A DNA stretch of 64,000 bases from Paenibacillus sp. MAHUQ-63 (GTDB taxonomy: Bacteria; Bacillota; Bacilli; Paenibacillales; NBRC-103111), in the NCBI RefSeq assembly GCF_028765165.1, contig NZ_JARADB010000002.1, positions 1,609,146-1,673,145 of the forward strand, read 5' to 3'. The notes below the pieces were generated by a model that did not search any database, was not told the DNA's origin, and saw nothing but the letters and a program-made list of their open reading frames with translations. Position 1 is the stretch's first letter, and the number at the start of each line of letters is the position of its first letter. The position numbers and the translations under genes are program-made. This document shows, in pieces, positions 42,834 through 53,340 of this stretch.

Positions 42834-44279
42834 ATGTTATCTCAATTGAATGATGACCATAGTTTTTATTTTCGCGTATTTGAGAAATCCCCGATTGCCG
42901 TGGCTTTGTTATCTTCGGATGGGAAGCTATTAAGAGCTAATCAATCTTTATGCAAATTGTTAGGCTATAGTGAAATTGAATTGATTAATACCAGTAATTC
43001 TTATGTCACCCATTCGGAAGATTTAGCAGCAGAACTGGCATTGTGGCGTAAATTGGTGCAGGGTGAAACAGATGGTTTTCAAATAGAAAAAAGGTATATT
43101 CATAAATCGGGGACCATCATTTGGGGGCTTCAAAATGTTACTGTGGAGAGGAACCATCAGGGAATCCATACGAATGATATTTTCATTTCGCACATTATAG
43201 ATATCACAGAACAAAAAAAGAAGGAAGAAGAATTCAAGAAGATTGAAGAGCTGCACAATCTTATTTCCGAACATTCTCAGGACGTTATTTTGCGTTTAAC
43301 TCCAGAAGGAGTTATTTCATATGTCTCACCTGCGATCCGCATCCAAATGGGATATGAACCAGAAGAACTTATCGGAAAGTATGCTTATGACTATTGGCAT
43401 CAAGATGATTTGAACGGTGGCTGGTTAAGGCGAGGTCATTCGGATCAGTCAGATAGCAGAATATTTGTATATCGTCTTCGTCATAAAAACGGTCATTATA
43501 TATGGCAAGAATCGCATTCTAAAAAAATAAGAAATGCAGCAGGAGATATTCAACACGTTATCAGCATGGGGCGTGATATTTCAGAACGGGTACATTCCGA
43601 AGAATTAATCCGCAGATCCGAGAAGCTTTCCTTGGTTGGTGAACTCGCAGCGGGGATTGCCCATGAAATTAGAAATCCCTTGACTAGTTTACGAGGATTT
43701 ATGCAATTATATTTGAAAGAGGATATGAATGGTACAAAGAAATTGCGAAATGAAGTCATGATTTCAGAAATCGATCGAATCAATGAAATTGTAAGCGAAC
43801 TTCTAGTGTTAGCTAAACCTTCAAATGAAGCCTATGAATTGAGGGACATCGTGCATGAGTTAAATCACGTTACAACATTATTTGAAGGGCAGGCAAACTT
43901 GTATAACGTTCAAATAAAGAAAGAGTTTGATGCCAATTTACCGTTAATCCAGTGTCAGCGCAGTATTAATCAGGTGTTTATCAATGTTCTAAAAAATGCG
44001 ATCGAATCCATGCCGAAATGCGGAGAAGTGATCATACAGGCCAAGCAAATGAACGATGCAATAAATATTCGAATTACAGACACAGGGTATGGAATTCCGC
44101 AAAATGATATTGCCAAAATTGGAAATCCTTTTTATACGACCAAAGAATCCGGAACAGGTTTAGGATTAATGGTTTCAATGAAGATCATCCAAAATCATAA
44201 GGGGACTTTGCGCTTCGAAAGTGAAATTGGCAAGGGGACTATGGTGGAAGTTGTCATACCGATTGTGATGAAACCTTAA
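42834..44279 (+). CDS. PAS-domain sensor histidine kinase, sporulation-kinase-like
   Basis: 481 residues, no TM segment: PAS1 (~10-125), PAS2 (~145-255), HisKA with phosphoacceptor His277 in ELAAGIAHEIRNPLTSLRGF, then an HATPase domain (NVLKNAIESMPKCGEVII, DTGYGIPQND, GTGLGLMVSM). This plan matches the cytoplasmic orphan kinases KinA/KinE that feed the Spo0F-Spo0B-Spo0A relay. No response regulator is adjacent, which fits an orphan sporulation kinase. GGAGG is 5 bases before the ATG. An 11-codon frame, MENGMLHADHS, follows a GGAGG at 44293 and is not called. Confidence 0.92.
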   Translation: MLSQLNDDHSFYFRVFEKSPIAVALLSSDGKLLRANQSLCKLLGYSEIELINTSNSYVTHSEDLAAELALWRKLVQGETDGFQIEKRYIHKSGTIIWGLQNVTVERNHQGIHTNDIFISHIIDITEQKKKEEEFKKIEELHNLISEHSQDVILRLTPEGVISYVSPAIRIQMGYEPEELIGKYAYDYWHQDDLNGGWLRRGHSDQSDSRIFVYRLRHKNGHYIWQESHSKKIRNAAGDIQHVISMGRDISERVHSEELIRRSEKLSLVGELAAGIAHEIRNPLTSLRGFMQLYLKEDMNGTKKLRNEVMISEIDRINEIVSELLVLAKPSNEAYELRDIVHELNHVTTLFEGQANLYNVQIKKEFDANLPLIQCQRSINQVFINVLKNAIESMPKCGEVIIQAKQMNDAINIRITDTGYGIPQNDIAKIGNPFYTTKESGTGLGLMVSMKIIQNHKGTLRFESEIGKGTMVEVVIPIVMKP

Positions 44280-44345
44280 GAATACTATCCGGAGGTTCAT
44301 CATCATGGAGAATGGAATGCTTCATGCAGATCATTCATGAAATAA

Positions 44346-44375
44346 AAAGGGAGCCGCTCAGCGGCTCCTTTTGTT
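44346..44375. terminator. Bidirectional terminator between kinase and MarR gene
   Basis: GGAGCCGC pairs with GCGGCTCC over a TCA loop; T-runs on both strands. Confidence 0.85.
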
Positions 44376-44401
44376 TATTGCAATTCTGAAGCATAACTTT
44401 A

Positions 44402-44890
44402 TCAATTCGGATCTTTCAATTTGTTCATTTCATCTAAAGTCATCTCATTACACTTCCTGATAAAGTCAATGATCAGATGTAGTTGCTGCTCGTTGTATTG
44501 CGTGATGATCTTAAGCGTCGAATGCATGACTGACTGGAACATGGGTGAGATATGGGCAGAGCCTTCCGGTACGGGCTTGACAACAACACGTCTTCGATCG
44601 TCCGGATCCTTGTCCCTGGTTACATAACCAGCTTGCTCCAATCGATCGATTACACTTGTCACCGCTCCAGTAGTCAACCCGGTTAATTGTGCAAGCTGGC
44701 CGGCAGTTACCGGACCGGTGCGGTTCAGGAAGTCTAGGCATTTATGATCGGTCGCATTGAGACCTAATTTGTTAGAGATCAATTGATGAAACATAACGGC
44801 TCTCGCGCTGTTTTGCTGCAATTCGTGGATTAGCGCCTTCTGTGAAGAAGTGAGCTCGGAAAAATTCGAAGGGAAATTATCCCTTGACAT
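44402..44890 (-). CDS. MarR-family regulator
   Basis: 162 residues with the winged-helix core LNRTGPVTAGQLAQLTGLTT, GAVTSVIDRLEQAGYVTRDK and the wing DPDDRRRVVVKP. MarR proteins repress adjacent genes and release DNA on binding phenolic or oxidant ligands. It is divergent to the SnoaL-like gene at 45043, with a palindrome in between (44918), so it likely controls both itself and that gene. Confidence 0.93.
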   Translation of the reverse strand: MSRDNFPSNFSELTSSQKALIHELQQNSARAVMFHQLISNKLGLNATDHKCLDFLNRTGPVTAGQLAQLTGLTTGAVTSVIDRLEQAGYVTRDKDPDDRRRVVVKPVPEGSAHISPMFQSVMHSTLKIITQYNEQQLHLIIDFIRKCNEMTLDEMNKLKDPN

Positions 44891-44917
44891 ATCGTAACCT
44901 CCAAGTTATGATTTTAT

Positions 44918-44937
44918 TATCTTAATTAATCAAGATA
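44918..44937. promoter_or_regulatory. Palindrome, probable MarR operator
   Basis: TATCTTAATTAATCAAGATA is a near-perfect 10+10 inverted repeat (one mismatch) in the divergent promoter region, of the size usual for MarR operators. TTAAGATAATTGAG just downstream may be a second half-site. Confidence 0.55.
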
Positions 44938-45042
44938 TAATATTCATTAAGATAATTGAGTTATTAAGTTTCTTAACATCCACAGTATAACATACGATCC
45001 ATGCACCGCCAAACAAATTCACTATGGAGAGGACGATTCAAA

Positions 45043-45468
45043 ATGACAAATCAAGAAGATCTGAAGGGCATCCGAGCATTATTTACAGAGCTAGGCAATT
45101 CTTGGAATCATGGGGACGGGGTTGCTTTCGGCAACTGCTTTACGGAAGACGCCGATTATGTGACGTTCATGGGTCAACATCTGAAGGGGAGAAAGCAGAT
45201 TGCCGATGTCCATCAAATGCTGTTTAACGGACCTCTTAAAGGTTCTATCCTGTTATCCAGTACTTCTTCCGATTTACAGCCGCGTTTTATCGCGTCCGAT
45301 ATCGCGATTGTTCATGCAGCTGGGGAGGTACGGCTCGCCGAGCCTGCTCAAGATCCCAACGATAGAGGATCAATCAATACGAATGTAGTTATGAAGGACA
45401 ACGGAGAATGGAAACTGACTGCTTTCCATAATTGCCGTATCCAAGAGGTTCCGAGAGGAAAGCGTTAA
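45043..45468 (+). CDS. SnoaL-like/SgcJ-EcaC family protein
   Basis: 141 residues of the DUF4440/SnoaL-like alpha+beta barrel (ELGNSWNHGDGVAFGNCFTE, ADYVTFMGQHLKGRKQI, DNGEWKLTAFHNCRIQEV), annotated as the SgcJ/EcaC oxidoreductase family. Likely a small-molecule-binding or isomerase-type protein under the divergent MarR regulator. ATG 45043 follows GGAGAGGA at 9 bases. Confidence 0.85.
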   Translation: MTNQEDLKGIRALFTELGNSWNHGDGVAFGNCFTEDADYVTFMGQHLKGRKQIADVHQMLFNGPLKGSILLSSTSSDLQPRFIASDIAIVHAAGEVRLAEPAQDPNDRGSINTNVVMKDNGEWKLTAFHNCRIQEVPRGKR

Positions 45469-45647
45469 CTTCTCACATCAAGCATGAATCACAATCCCCA
45501 AAAGTGAAAATCGATCTTCATGTAATTCTTAGAATGACTCGATTTCAGAGTTTGATTTCATTATAATTAATCTTTCCCTATATTGTGGTTGATCTTAATG
45601 GTATGTTTGAGTTGCAGTAAAAAATAAATGGTAAAGAGGTGAGGACA
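45469..45647. other. Intergenic stretch before a small hairpin-flanked frame
   Basis: No gene seen. A/T-rich, with TATAAT-like text near 45563 (TTATAATTAAT) that may be a promoter. Confidence 0.4.
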
Positions 45648-45692
45648 ATGAAAACAAAAAAATATACGTCTTATCCTCATATTGCTTTTTAG
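45648..45692 (+). CDS. Very small frame with ribosome binding site
   Basis: ATG 45648 follows GAGGTGAGG; the frame encodes MKTKKYTSYPHIAF. Dropping one A of the seven-A run gives MKTKNIRLILILLFSCSFYD plus YIRL, a lipoprotein-signal-like peptide ending at 45723. Two hairpins with T-runs follow. Either a peptide gene or a remnant; no family known. Confidence 0.35.
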   Translation: MKTKKYTSYPHIAF

Positions 45693-45716
45693 TTGTTCTT
45701 TTTACGACTACATTAG

Positions 45717-45752
45717 GCTCTGAGGTGGGATCACTCTCAGGGCTTTTTCATT
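45717..45752 (+). terminator. Terminator after the small frame
   Basis: GCTCTGAG pairs with CTCAGGGC (one wobble), 11-base loop, TTTTT tail. Confidence 0.65.
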
Positions 45753-45788
45753 TAGACAGAAGAAACGTTTATGCTTTCTTGCCGGTCT

Positions 45789-45822
45789 ATAACAGCCACT
45801 TACAGAGTGGCTGTTATTTATT
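45789..45822 (+). terminator. Second hairpin before the ATPase gene
   Basis: ATAACAGCCACT pairs perfectly with AGTGGCTGTTAT over 5 bases, T-rich tail. Confidence 0.7.
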
Positions 45823-45929
45823 TAGGACAAAAGGTAAGGATAAGGGGCCTCCTTCTTAAGATATCGTTTTAACTTCGGCAACACTTCCCGTTATTCACCG
45901 CTTTTTCAACTATGAAAGGATGATGCTTT

Positions 45930-47648
45930 ATTAAAAGACTCGCTCAATATTTTCGCTCCTTACAATCCGGACAGTCATCTTACAATCTGATCTATGAAGG
46001 TTCATACTATGATCAAGGAGGGATGATAAGTGACCCAACCTATTGGAATAATGAAGTTGCCTATTACATTGAACGGACCCATAAACTCACACTGGATATA
46101 CCATGCATCACCATCAAAATACCTTTTGACCGTCTCGGCTTAGATGAAAATAGGGATCAAGTTGTTCTCTCCGATTTTGCATTAAGAGCATGGGTTGGTC
46201 ATATTGAGGCGTTAAATGAATTGATTTATAACCGGTCACGTTCTGATAAAGAAAATGGCGCTTTTTATTGTTTTCGTCCAACCAATGTGGTGCTGCAACG
46301 TAATGCATCCTATGTTGAAGTCATCTCAGAAAAATGGTATCTGTGCATAATGGTTACCGTTCAACTGCCATTTAAGAACAATGATAAAGCTATGCGCATG
46401 CTCTGCAAAATGCTTCCAAAAGAAGTGGAGGCGTTTATTGCCAAGTTTGATCTCATCCAGTTGAAAGCTGCCTATGAATTGGTAGAAAAACAAAATAGGA
46501 TCCGCGAATGGCTGAAAGCCAATAATTATTGTGCGTTTATTGCGAATGGCAGCATTTTGCCAAGAAATAAAGACAACAGCGGGCCATTGGAGGGTGCCAT
46601 GCCTTTTAGATCCCCGAAAGATATTGAAGTTGAAATTTGTGGGTTGCAAGGAATGGGAATAAAACATGGTGTGACGGTCATTACGGGCGGCGGATATTCA
46701 GGTAAAAGCACCTTGCTGGATGCGCTAAATTCGGCGATTTATAACCACATCTTAGGCGACGGACGAGAATTTGTGATTACAGATCAAAGTGCCATGGAAA
46801 TAGCTGCAGAGGAAGGCCGTTCCATCACAAATATCAATATTACGCCTTTTATCAAATGGATACCCAATAGTTCGGCTGAACAGTTTTCGACGCACTACGC
46901 CTCAGGCTCCACATCTCAAGCCGCAAATATTATGGAGGCAATCAACTTCGGATGTAAGCTTCTTCTTATTGATGAAGACAGAAGTGCGACGAATTTTATG
47001 ATTCAAGACATCAAAATGCGTTCATTAATCAAGCATGAACCTATTACACCTTTTACCGAACGTGTCAGAGAGCTTTATGAAGCTGTAGGCGTATCTTCCG
47101 TTCTTGTTATTGGAGGCAGCGGCGAATTCCTATCCGTTGCCGATCAAATCATCCTGATGGACAATTTTGTGCCAATAAACGTAACGCGGGAGGCAAAAAA
47201 ATTATGTGAAAACGACAAACCACGCGAACGTATCCCCCTTACAAAATGGGAGATAAGAGAAATAACAACCGATCAATTTTCGAGCTATCCGCAGGGTAGT
47301 GGGACAGAAAAGCTGATGGTTTCAACCATGGGCTACTTGATGATAGGTGATGAACAAATTGATATCAGAGGGCTTTACAATATCACCTCACACGCCCAGC
47401 TCGCAGCTATTGCGTTTTTACTTCGGAAAATCGCGATAAGTAACCAGGACCGCCTCATCTTTCTTCATGAAAAGGTCAAAAAGGCTCTCGAAGATATGGA
47501 GAGGGAAGGCTTGGATACTGTATTTTCTTCCTTCTTTCCTGGTTTCGAAAGATGGCTTGAATTACCAAGATTGAATGAAGTATTAGCAGTTATAAACCGG
47601 ATGAAACATTTGAATTTTATTCAGCTTGAGATCTCTGAACAACTCTAA
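45930..47648 (+). CDS. ABC-class ATPase (PF09818-like), probable ATT start
   Basis: 572 residues from ATT. The P-loop is GGGYSGKSTLLDAL, the Walker B LLLIDEDRSATNFM; also VITDQSAMEIAAEEGR and ASGSTSQAANIMEAINFG are characteristic of the predicted ATPases of the ABC class (~560 residues, cytoplasmic, role unknown). An in-frame TGA at 45921 limits the start to 45924 or later. ATG 46023 would delete ~31 residues and its GGAGGG abuts it, whereas ATT 45930 has AAAGGA at 9 bases. Alternatively an extra T in CTTTATT has cut off ATG-ATG at 45922. Confidence 0.88.
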   Translation: MKRLAQYFRSLQSGQSSYNLIYEGSYYDQGGMISDPTYWNNEVAYYIERTHKLTLDIPCITIKIPFDRLGLDENRDQVVLSDFALRAWVGHIEALNELIYNRSRSDKENGAFYCFRPTNVVLQRNASYVEVISEKWYLCIMVTVQLPFKNNDKAMRMLCKMLPKEVEAFIAKFDLIQLKAAYELVEKQNRIREWLKANNYCAFIANGSILPRNKDNSGPLEGAMPFRSPKDIEVEICGLQGMGIKHGVTVITGGGYSGKSTLLDALNSAIYNHILGDGREFVITDQSAMEIAAEEGRSITNINITPFIKWIPNSSAEQFSTHYASGSTSQAANIMEAINFGCKLLLIDEDRSATNFMIQDIKMRSLIKHEPITPFTERVRELYEAVGVSSVLVIGGSGEFLSVADQIILMDNFVPINVTREAKKLCENDKPRERIPLTKWEIREITTDQFSSYPQGSGTEKLMVSTMGYLMIGDEQIDIRGLYNITSHAQLAAIAFLLRKIAISNQDRLIFLHEKVKKALEDMEREGLDTVFSSFFPGFERWLELPRLNEVLAVINRMKHLNFIQLEISEQL

Positions 47649-47661
47649 TAGGAAAGGCTAA

Positions 47662-47970
47662 TTAAAAAGGAAGAAGGGCGGCAACGGCTAATATCGTCAT
47701 GAAAGTATAGGAATCGCTTGAACCCATCATGGATGAATGACTAGCTATTTGTTGAGGCGAGAATCCTATATGTGCTTGTGCGATTTCGATAGCATGATGG
47801 GATGTTTGAGAAGTACAAATAGTCACGACGACAGCAGTCCCGATTGCTCCTGCAATCTGTCGGACCGTATTGTTTACGGCAGAGCCGTGAGTGCCTAGTT
47901 GTCTAGGCAGCGCGTTTAATCCGGCTGTATTGAGCGGCATCGTAATGAAGCTTAAGCCTAAGCAGATGAA
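47662..47970 (-). pseudogene. DHA2-type MFS exporter, 3' remnant
   Basis: On the minus strand the frame reads FICLGLSFITMPLNTAGLNA, LPRQLGTHGSAVNNTVRQIA and GAIGTAVVVTI, the final-helices region of EmrB/QacA-type exporters, ending TAA at 47662. A stop at 47971 and missing upstream domains show it is a fragment of ~100 out of ~470 residues. It meets a TetR scar coming the other way. Confidence 0.8.
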
Positions 47971-47983
47971 TCAAATGCCTTCT

Positions 47984-48121
47984 AATTACGTATCCATAGA
48001 TATTATGACTTCATCCATACTTGGAGTGTTGACGTGGTGGATGAAAGAGGGGATTCATTTCAGCTCGGAATATATTGCTAATCAAGTCGCTTTGCTCTAC
48101 AAGCGCTTACCATTTGAATGA
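47984..48121 (+). pseudogene. TetR-type regulator, 3' remnant
   Basis: About 45 codons, NYVSIDIMTSSILGVLTWWM, then HFSSEYIANQVALLYKRLPF and E-stop, match the end of the TetR C-terminal domain with pattern ..GVITWWL...Y.PEYMA.QL..L. The DNA-binding part is missing. With the MFS scar it is the vestige of a TetR/exporter pair. Confidence 0.65.
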
Positions 48122-48143
48122 CACTAAACATTCGACATAACAA

Positions 48144-48165
48144 ACTCCCCTAGTAGAACAGGTGA
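48144..48165 (+). repeat. Diverged IS-end-like motif
   Basis: CTCCCCTAGTAGAACAGGTG resembles the 31376/34886 repeat with several changes. It stands right after the two scars, consistent with an IS-linked deletion, but the similarity is short. Confidence 0.3.
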
Positions 48166-48176
48166 AGTTAAAAAAT

Positions 48177-48212
48177 AACCCAAAGGCTTTTGCCTTTGGG
48201 CTTTTTGTTTTT
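48177..48212. terminator. Bidirectional terminator at the AraC gene end
   Basis: ACCCAAAGGC pairs with GCCTTTGGG over TTTT; T-runs on both strands. Confidence 0.88.
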
Positions 48213-49134
48213 ATAGCAGGGATGCGGCGTTTAGCCGTTGATCATATTTTTCCATAAACTTCTTAACATCTGCTTTTGGCGGAGCACCGAACATACGGGA
48301 GTACTCTCGGCTAAACTGAGATGCACTCTCATAACCTACCCGGAATGCGACATCCGAGGCATCTGCCGACTCCGATAATAGCAGGCGCCGGGCTTCTTGC
48401 AAGCGGAGGTGTTTTTGAAATTGAATGGGACTCATAGCGGTTAACTCTTTAAAATGTCTGTGGAAGGTCGGAACACTCATGTTGGCGAGCGCTGCAAGTT
48501 CATCGACCCGCAAGGTCTGATCCAAGTGAGTTATGATTTGTTCGATCGTCTCTCGGATCCGGTAGGTGCCGCTTTTTTCTATGGCAATTTGGGCTAGGGT
48601 TGCGCCATATGGCCCTTGCAGCAGCCGGTATAGAATTTCTCTTTTATAAATGGGGGAAAGGAAAGGGATATCTTCCGGATGATCCAGCAGTTGAACTAAC
48701 CTGAGTACCGCGTCCAGTATGGATGCCTCTATTTCGCCAACGTACAACGCCCGTTTAGGGTGTTCTTTCATTGTCGCTATAGCCTCCGATTCTTTCAAAA
48801 CTTCAAAAATCTGATCAGAGGTAAATTCCAGCTTCAAGCTCAAATAGGGTGTGTCCGCAGATGCTTTGATCACTTGGCCGATCACCGGCAAATTCATGGA
48901 TGAAACCAAATAGTTGGCAGGACCATATTCATAACGCTCCTGTGCCAACAGAATCTCTTTCAAACCTTGCGCAATGAAACAAAAAGAAGGTTTGTAGACC
49001 CTGTAAACAGGATGTGTCTCTTTGGAATGATGAATGAGAAATAGAGCTGGGATCGCAGATTCATATACACCGTTCTGGCCGCTATGGTTTGCAATGAGTT
49101 TGGAGAGTTCATTCTGCTTGTGCAGGATTTCCAC
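48211..49134 (-). CDS. AraC-family regulator, YqhC-like
   Basis: 307 residues: an N-terminal AraC_N domain (~10-165; YRVYKPSFCFIAQGLKEILL, YLVSSMNLPVIGQVI) and a double HTH (ELAALANMSVPTFHRHFKEL, YESASQFSREYSRMFGAPP). YqhC-type regulators respond to aldehydes and activate aldehyde reductases; the aldo-keto reductase and alcohol dehydrogenase genes to the right fit this. It is divergent to them. Confidence 0.9.
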   Translation of the reverse strand: MEILHKQNELSKLIANHSGQNGVYESAIPALFLIHHSKETHPVYRVYKPSFCFIAQGLKEILLAQERYEYGPANYLVSSMNLPVIGQVIKASADTPYLSLKLEFTSDQIFEVLKESEAIATMKEHPKRALYVGEIEASILDAVLRLVQLLDHPEDIPFLSPIYKREILYRLLQGPYGATLAQIAIEKSGTYRIRETIEQIITHLDQTLRVDELAALANMSVPTFHRHFKELTAMSPIQFQKHLRLQEARRLLLSESADASDVAFRVGYESASQFSREYSRMFGAPPKADVKKFMEKYDQRLNAASLL

Positions 49135-49341
49135 GGTTATAGGATCCTCCTTAACTGAATGTGCTGTATTTATTATAAAGTATCTACATCCATAATGTTA
49201 GTACATTGATAGGATTAGGCAATCATTTAAGATAATCGATATAACGCAGTGTTTTGTTAATGTTGCATAATAAGAGTCTGGGGTGCACATGAAGTACACC
49301 AATGAATAGCTCAAATCAAGGAATTGATGAAAGGAACTTGA

Positions 49342-49755
<414 letters not shown>

Positions 49756-49854
49756 AGGATTTAAAATACGCTGACGAAACAATGATACTTTACAGATGAT
49801 GGTCTTCCTGGTAAGCACGAAGAAAAATATGAAATCGAAGGCGAGGAGCAAGTT

Positions 49855-50847
49855 ATGCAATATGTGAAGCTCGGAAATACAGGATTGGATGTATCGCGGT
49901 TTTGCCTTGGCTGTATGAGCTTTGGCGTAGCTGAACGATGGACGCATCCATGGGTGCTCAATGAAGAGTTGAGCCGACCTATTATTAAAAAAGCGTTGGA
50001 ACTCGGTATCAATTTTTTTGATACTGCGAATATTTATTCCGTCGGATCCAGTGAAGAAATCGTTGGAAGGGCTTTAAAAGAGTATGCGAATCGGGATGAG
50101 GTTGTCATCGCGACTAAGGTCCATTTTCGCATGCATCAGGGGCCGAATGGGGCGGGGCTTTCCCGCAAAGCAATCATGAGCGAAATCGACAACAGCCTGC
50201 AGAGATTGGGAACCGATTATGTGGACCTTTATCAGATCCATCGCTGGGATTACGATACACCCATTGAGGAAACGATGGAGGCCTTGCACGATGTCGTGAA
50301 AGCCGGGAAGGCCAGATACATAGGTGCTTCCGCCATGTATGCATGGCAATTTCAAAAGGCGCTGCATGCTGCTGAGATAAATGGTTGGACCCGGTTTGTA
50401 TCGATGCAAAATCACTACAATTTGATTTACCGCGAGGAAGAGCGAGAAATGCTCCCGCTATGTAAAGAAGAAAAAATCGGTGTGATTCCATATAGTCCGC
50501 TCGCATCAGGAAGATTAACACGCGATTGGTCTGTAACAACACATCGTTCGGAGACCGACCAAGCGCAGAGAACGAAATACGATTCAACTGCAGATATGGA
50601 TCGATTGATTGTAGATCGGCTTGAACGGATAGCAGCAAAACGTGGCGTTCCCCGTGCCCAAATTGCACTAGCGTGGTTGTTGCAAAAAGATCCTGTAACA
50701 GCCCCCATCATTGGGGTTACGAAAACGTCGCATCTCGATGATGCCGTATCCGCACTTTCGATCACGTTAACATCTGAAGAGATGATGTCTCTGGAAGAGC
50801 TGTATGTTCCTCACCCCGTAGTTGGCGCTATCCCGTTCAGATCGTAA
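49855..50847 (+). CDS. Aldo-keto reductase
   Basis: 330 residues, complete: GINFFDTANIYSVGSSEEIV (Asp and Tyr of the tetrad), EVVIATKVHF (Lys), VDLYQIHRWDYDTPIEETME (His), and IALAWLLQKDPVTAPIIGVT for the NADPH site. Reduces aldehydes or ketones with NADPH in the cytoplasm; the YgdS/YajO-like group. Directly followed by an SDR scar and another aldo-keto reductase, probably one unit controlled by the AraC regulator at 48211. GAGGAG lies 7 bases before the ATG. Confidence 0.93.
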   Translation: MQYVKLGNTGLDVSRFCLGCMSFGVAERWTHPWVLNEELSRPIIKKALELGINFFDTANIYSVGSSEEIVGRALKEYANRDEVVIATKVHFRMHQGPNGAGLSRKAIMSEIDNSLQRLGTDYVDLYQIHRWDYDTPIEETMEALHDVVKAGKARYIGASAMYAWQFQKALHAAEINGWTRFVSMQNHYNLIYREEEREMLPLCKEEKIGVIPYSPLASGRLTRDWSVTTHRSETDQAQRTKYDSTADMDRLIVDRLERIAAKRGVPRAQIALAWLLQKDPVTAPIIGVTKTSHLDDAVSALSITLTSEEMMSLEELYVPHPVVGAIPFRS

Positions 50848-50864
50848 GAGAGAGGGGACTTCCA

Positions 50865-51900
<1,036 letters not shown>

Positions 51901-52020
51901 TGTTTTCGCCCCAACATCAACATGATACGCATAAAAGGAGCCAGCATAGCTTATCCTATGTTTTGGTTAAAATAGCCAAACCTATGAATATGGTTAATAA
52001 ATACAGAGGAGGAAGCCAAT

Positions 52021-52224
52021 ATGGTAACAGCGGGAAACTGGCAGCAACAGTGTCAGGAAATTCAAAATGCTTGCTCCAAAAGCAACTGGAGTCAGGTGAT
52101 CCAAGAGTGCAACGAACTGATTCAATTCGCGCAGCAGCAATCGGATGATACGCTTGCAGTGGCTGCACAAAACAACGCACAGCAGCAACAGCTATTCATT
52201 CAAGCACATGCGCAGCAAGACTAA
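52021..52224 (+). CDS. Small glutamine-rich protein
   Basis: 67 residues, no signal peptide, with 18 Gln and QEIQNACSKSNWSQVIQECN, rich in helix-forming residues. No family recognised; Gln/Asn-rich small proteins are common in Paenibacillus. GAGGAGG precedes the ATG at good spacing, so it is probably expressed. It lies between a reductase and an alcohol dehydrogenase. Confidence 0.6.
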   Translation: MVTAGNWQQQCQEIQNACSKSNWSQVIQECNELIQFAQQQSDDTLAVAAQNNAQQQQLFIQAHAQQD

Positions 52225-52284
52225 CCGCAGCATGAACAAAAAAATTGTCGATATGTAAATCTAGTTTTGATAGGAGGTTAGATC

Positions 52285-53334
52285 ATGATTTCTGTTCATG
52301 CACGCGCAACATTTAGTCCGGAAGGTCCCTTCAAACTCACTACGATAGAACGAAGGAATCTCCAGCCGCATGATGTTCTCATTGAGATAAAGTACGCCGG
52401 TATTTGCCACTCGGATATACATACAGCTCGCGGCGATTGGGGACCGGTGAAGTATCCGCTTGTTCCTGGCCACGAGATTGCCGGAATCGTCACCCAGGTC
52501 GGTTCGGAAGTCACCAAGTATGCCGTTGGGGATCGAGTGGGGGTAGGCTGCATGGTTGACTCCTGCGGAGAGTGCGTGAATTGCCATAAAGGAGAGGAGC
52601 AGTATTGTCTTAGCGGCAATACGGGCACTTACGCAGCTATCGACCGGTATGGGCAATACACGCAGGGGGGTTATTCCACCCATATTGTCGTAACTGAAGA
52701 GTTCGTGGTTAGAATTCCTGACGGCATGGAGCTTGATGCCGCGGCTCCTTTACTGTGTGCCGGCATCACAACATACTCGCCGCTCCGCCATTGGGGGGCC
52801 GCTCCTGGCAAGAAAGTAGCGGTTGTCGGACTTGGCGGGCTTGGACATATGGCTGTGAAACTCGCGCATGCCATGGGGGCGGAGGTTACGGTTTTATCCC
52901 AGTCATTGAAGAAGAAAGAAGACGGTTTGCGGTTAGGTGCGGACCATTATTATGCCACGAGTGATCCCGAGACATTTAAGAAATTGGCTGGTTATTTCGA
53001 CCTCATTGTGAATACTGTGAGCGCTCAGATCGAAATAAATGCCTACCTTTCGCTATTAGCGTTAGACGGTACATTGGTCAATGTGGGTGCGCCAGCGGAA
53101 CCGTTGCCAGTTCAGGTATTTTCACTTATCCCTCATCGTCGGTCCTTTGCGGGCTCCATGATCGGCGGAATTCGAGAAACGCAGGAAATGCTTGACTTCT
53201 GCGCCGAACACCATATTGCTCCTGACATCGAGGTTATTGCTGCTAATCAAATTGATGAAGCGTGGGAGCGCGTATTAGCTTCAGACGTACGCTATCGATT
53301 CGTGATCGACATCAGTACGATGGAGAATGAATAA
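52285..53334 (+). CDS. Zinc-dependent alcohol dehydrogenase, YahK/CAD-like
   Basis: 349 residues. [15 protein letters not shown] and [12 protein letters not shown] hold the catalytic zinc Cys/His-Glu, [15 protein letters not shown] the structural zinc Cys set, and [20 protein letters not shown] the NADP(H) Rossmann loop. It belongs to the YahK/cinnamyl-alcohol dehydrogenase group that reduces aldehydes, fitting the aldehyde-detoxification context of the AraC regulator and reductases to the left. AGGAGG precedes the ATG. Confidence 0.93.
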   Translation: MISVHARATFSPEGPFKLTTIERRNLQPHDVLIEIKYAGICHSDIHTARGDWGPVKYPLVPGHEIAGIVTQVGSEVTKYAVGDRVGVGCMVDSCGECVNCHKGEEQYCLSGNTGTYAAIDRYGQYTQGGYSTHIVVTEEFVVRIPDGMELDAAAPLLCAGITTYSPLRHWGAAPGKKVAVVGLGGLGHMAVKLAHAMGAEVTVLSQSLKKKEDGLRLGADHYYATSDPETFKKLAGYFDLIVNTVSAQIEINAYLSLLALDGTLVNVGAPAEPLPVQVFSLIPHRRSFAGSMIGGIRETQEMLDFCAEHHIAPDIEVIAANQIDEAWERVLASDVRYRFVIDISTMENE

Positions 53335-53340
53335 CATTCA

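Noticed and set aside
44303-44338. 11-codon frame MENGMLHADHS with GGAGG upstream
   Set aside because: Too short to support; could be chance downstream of the kinase gene.
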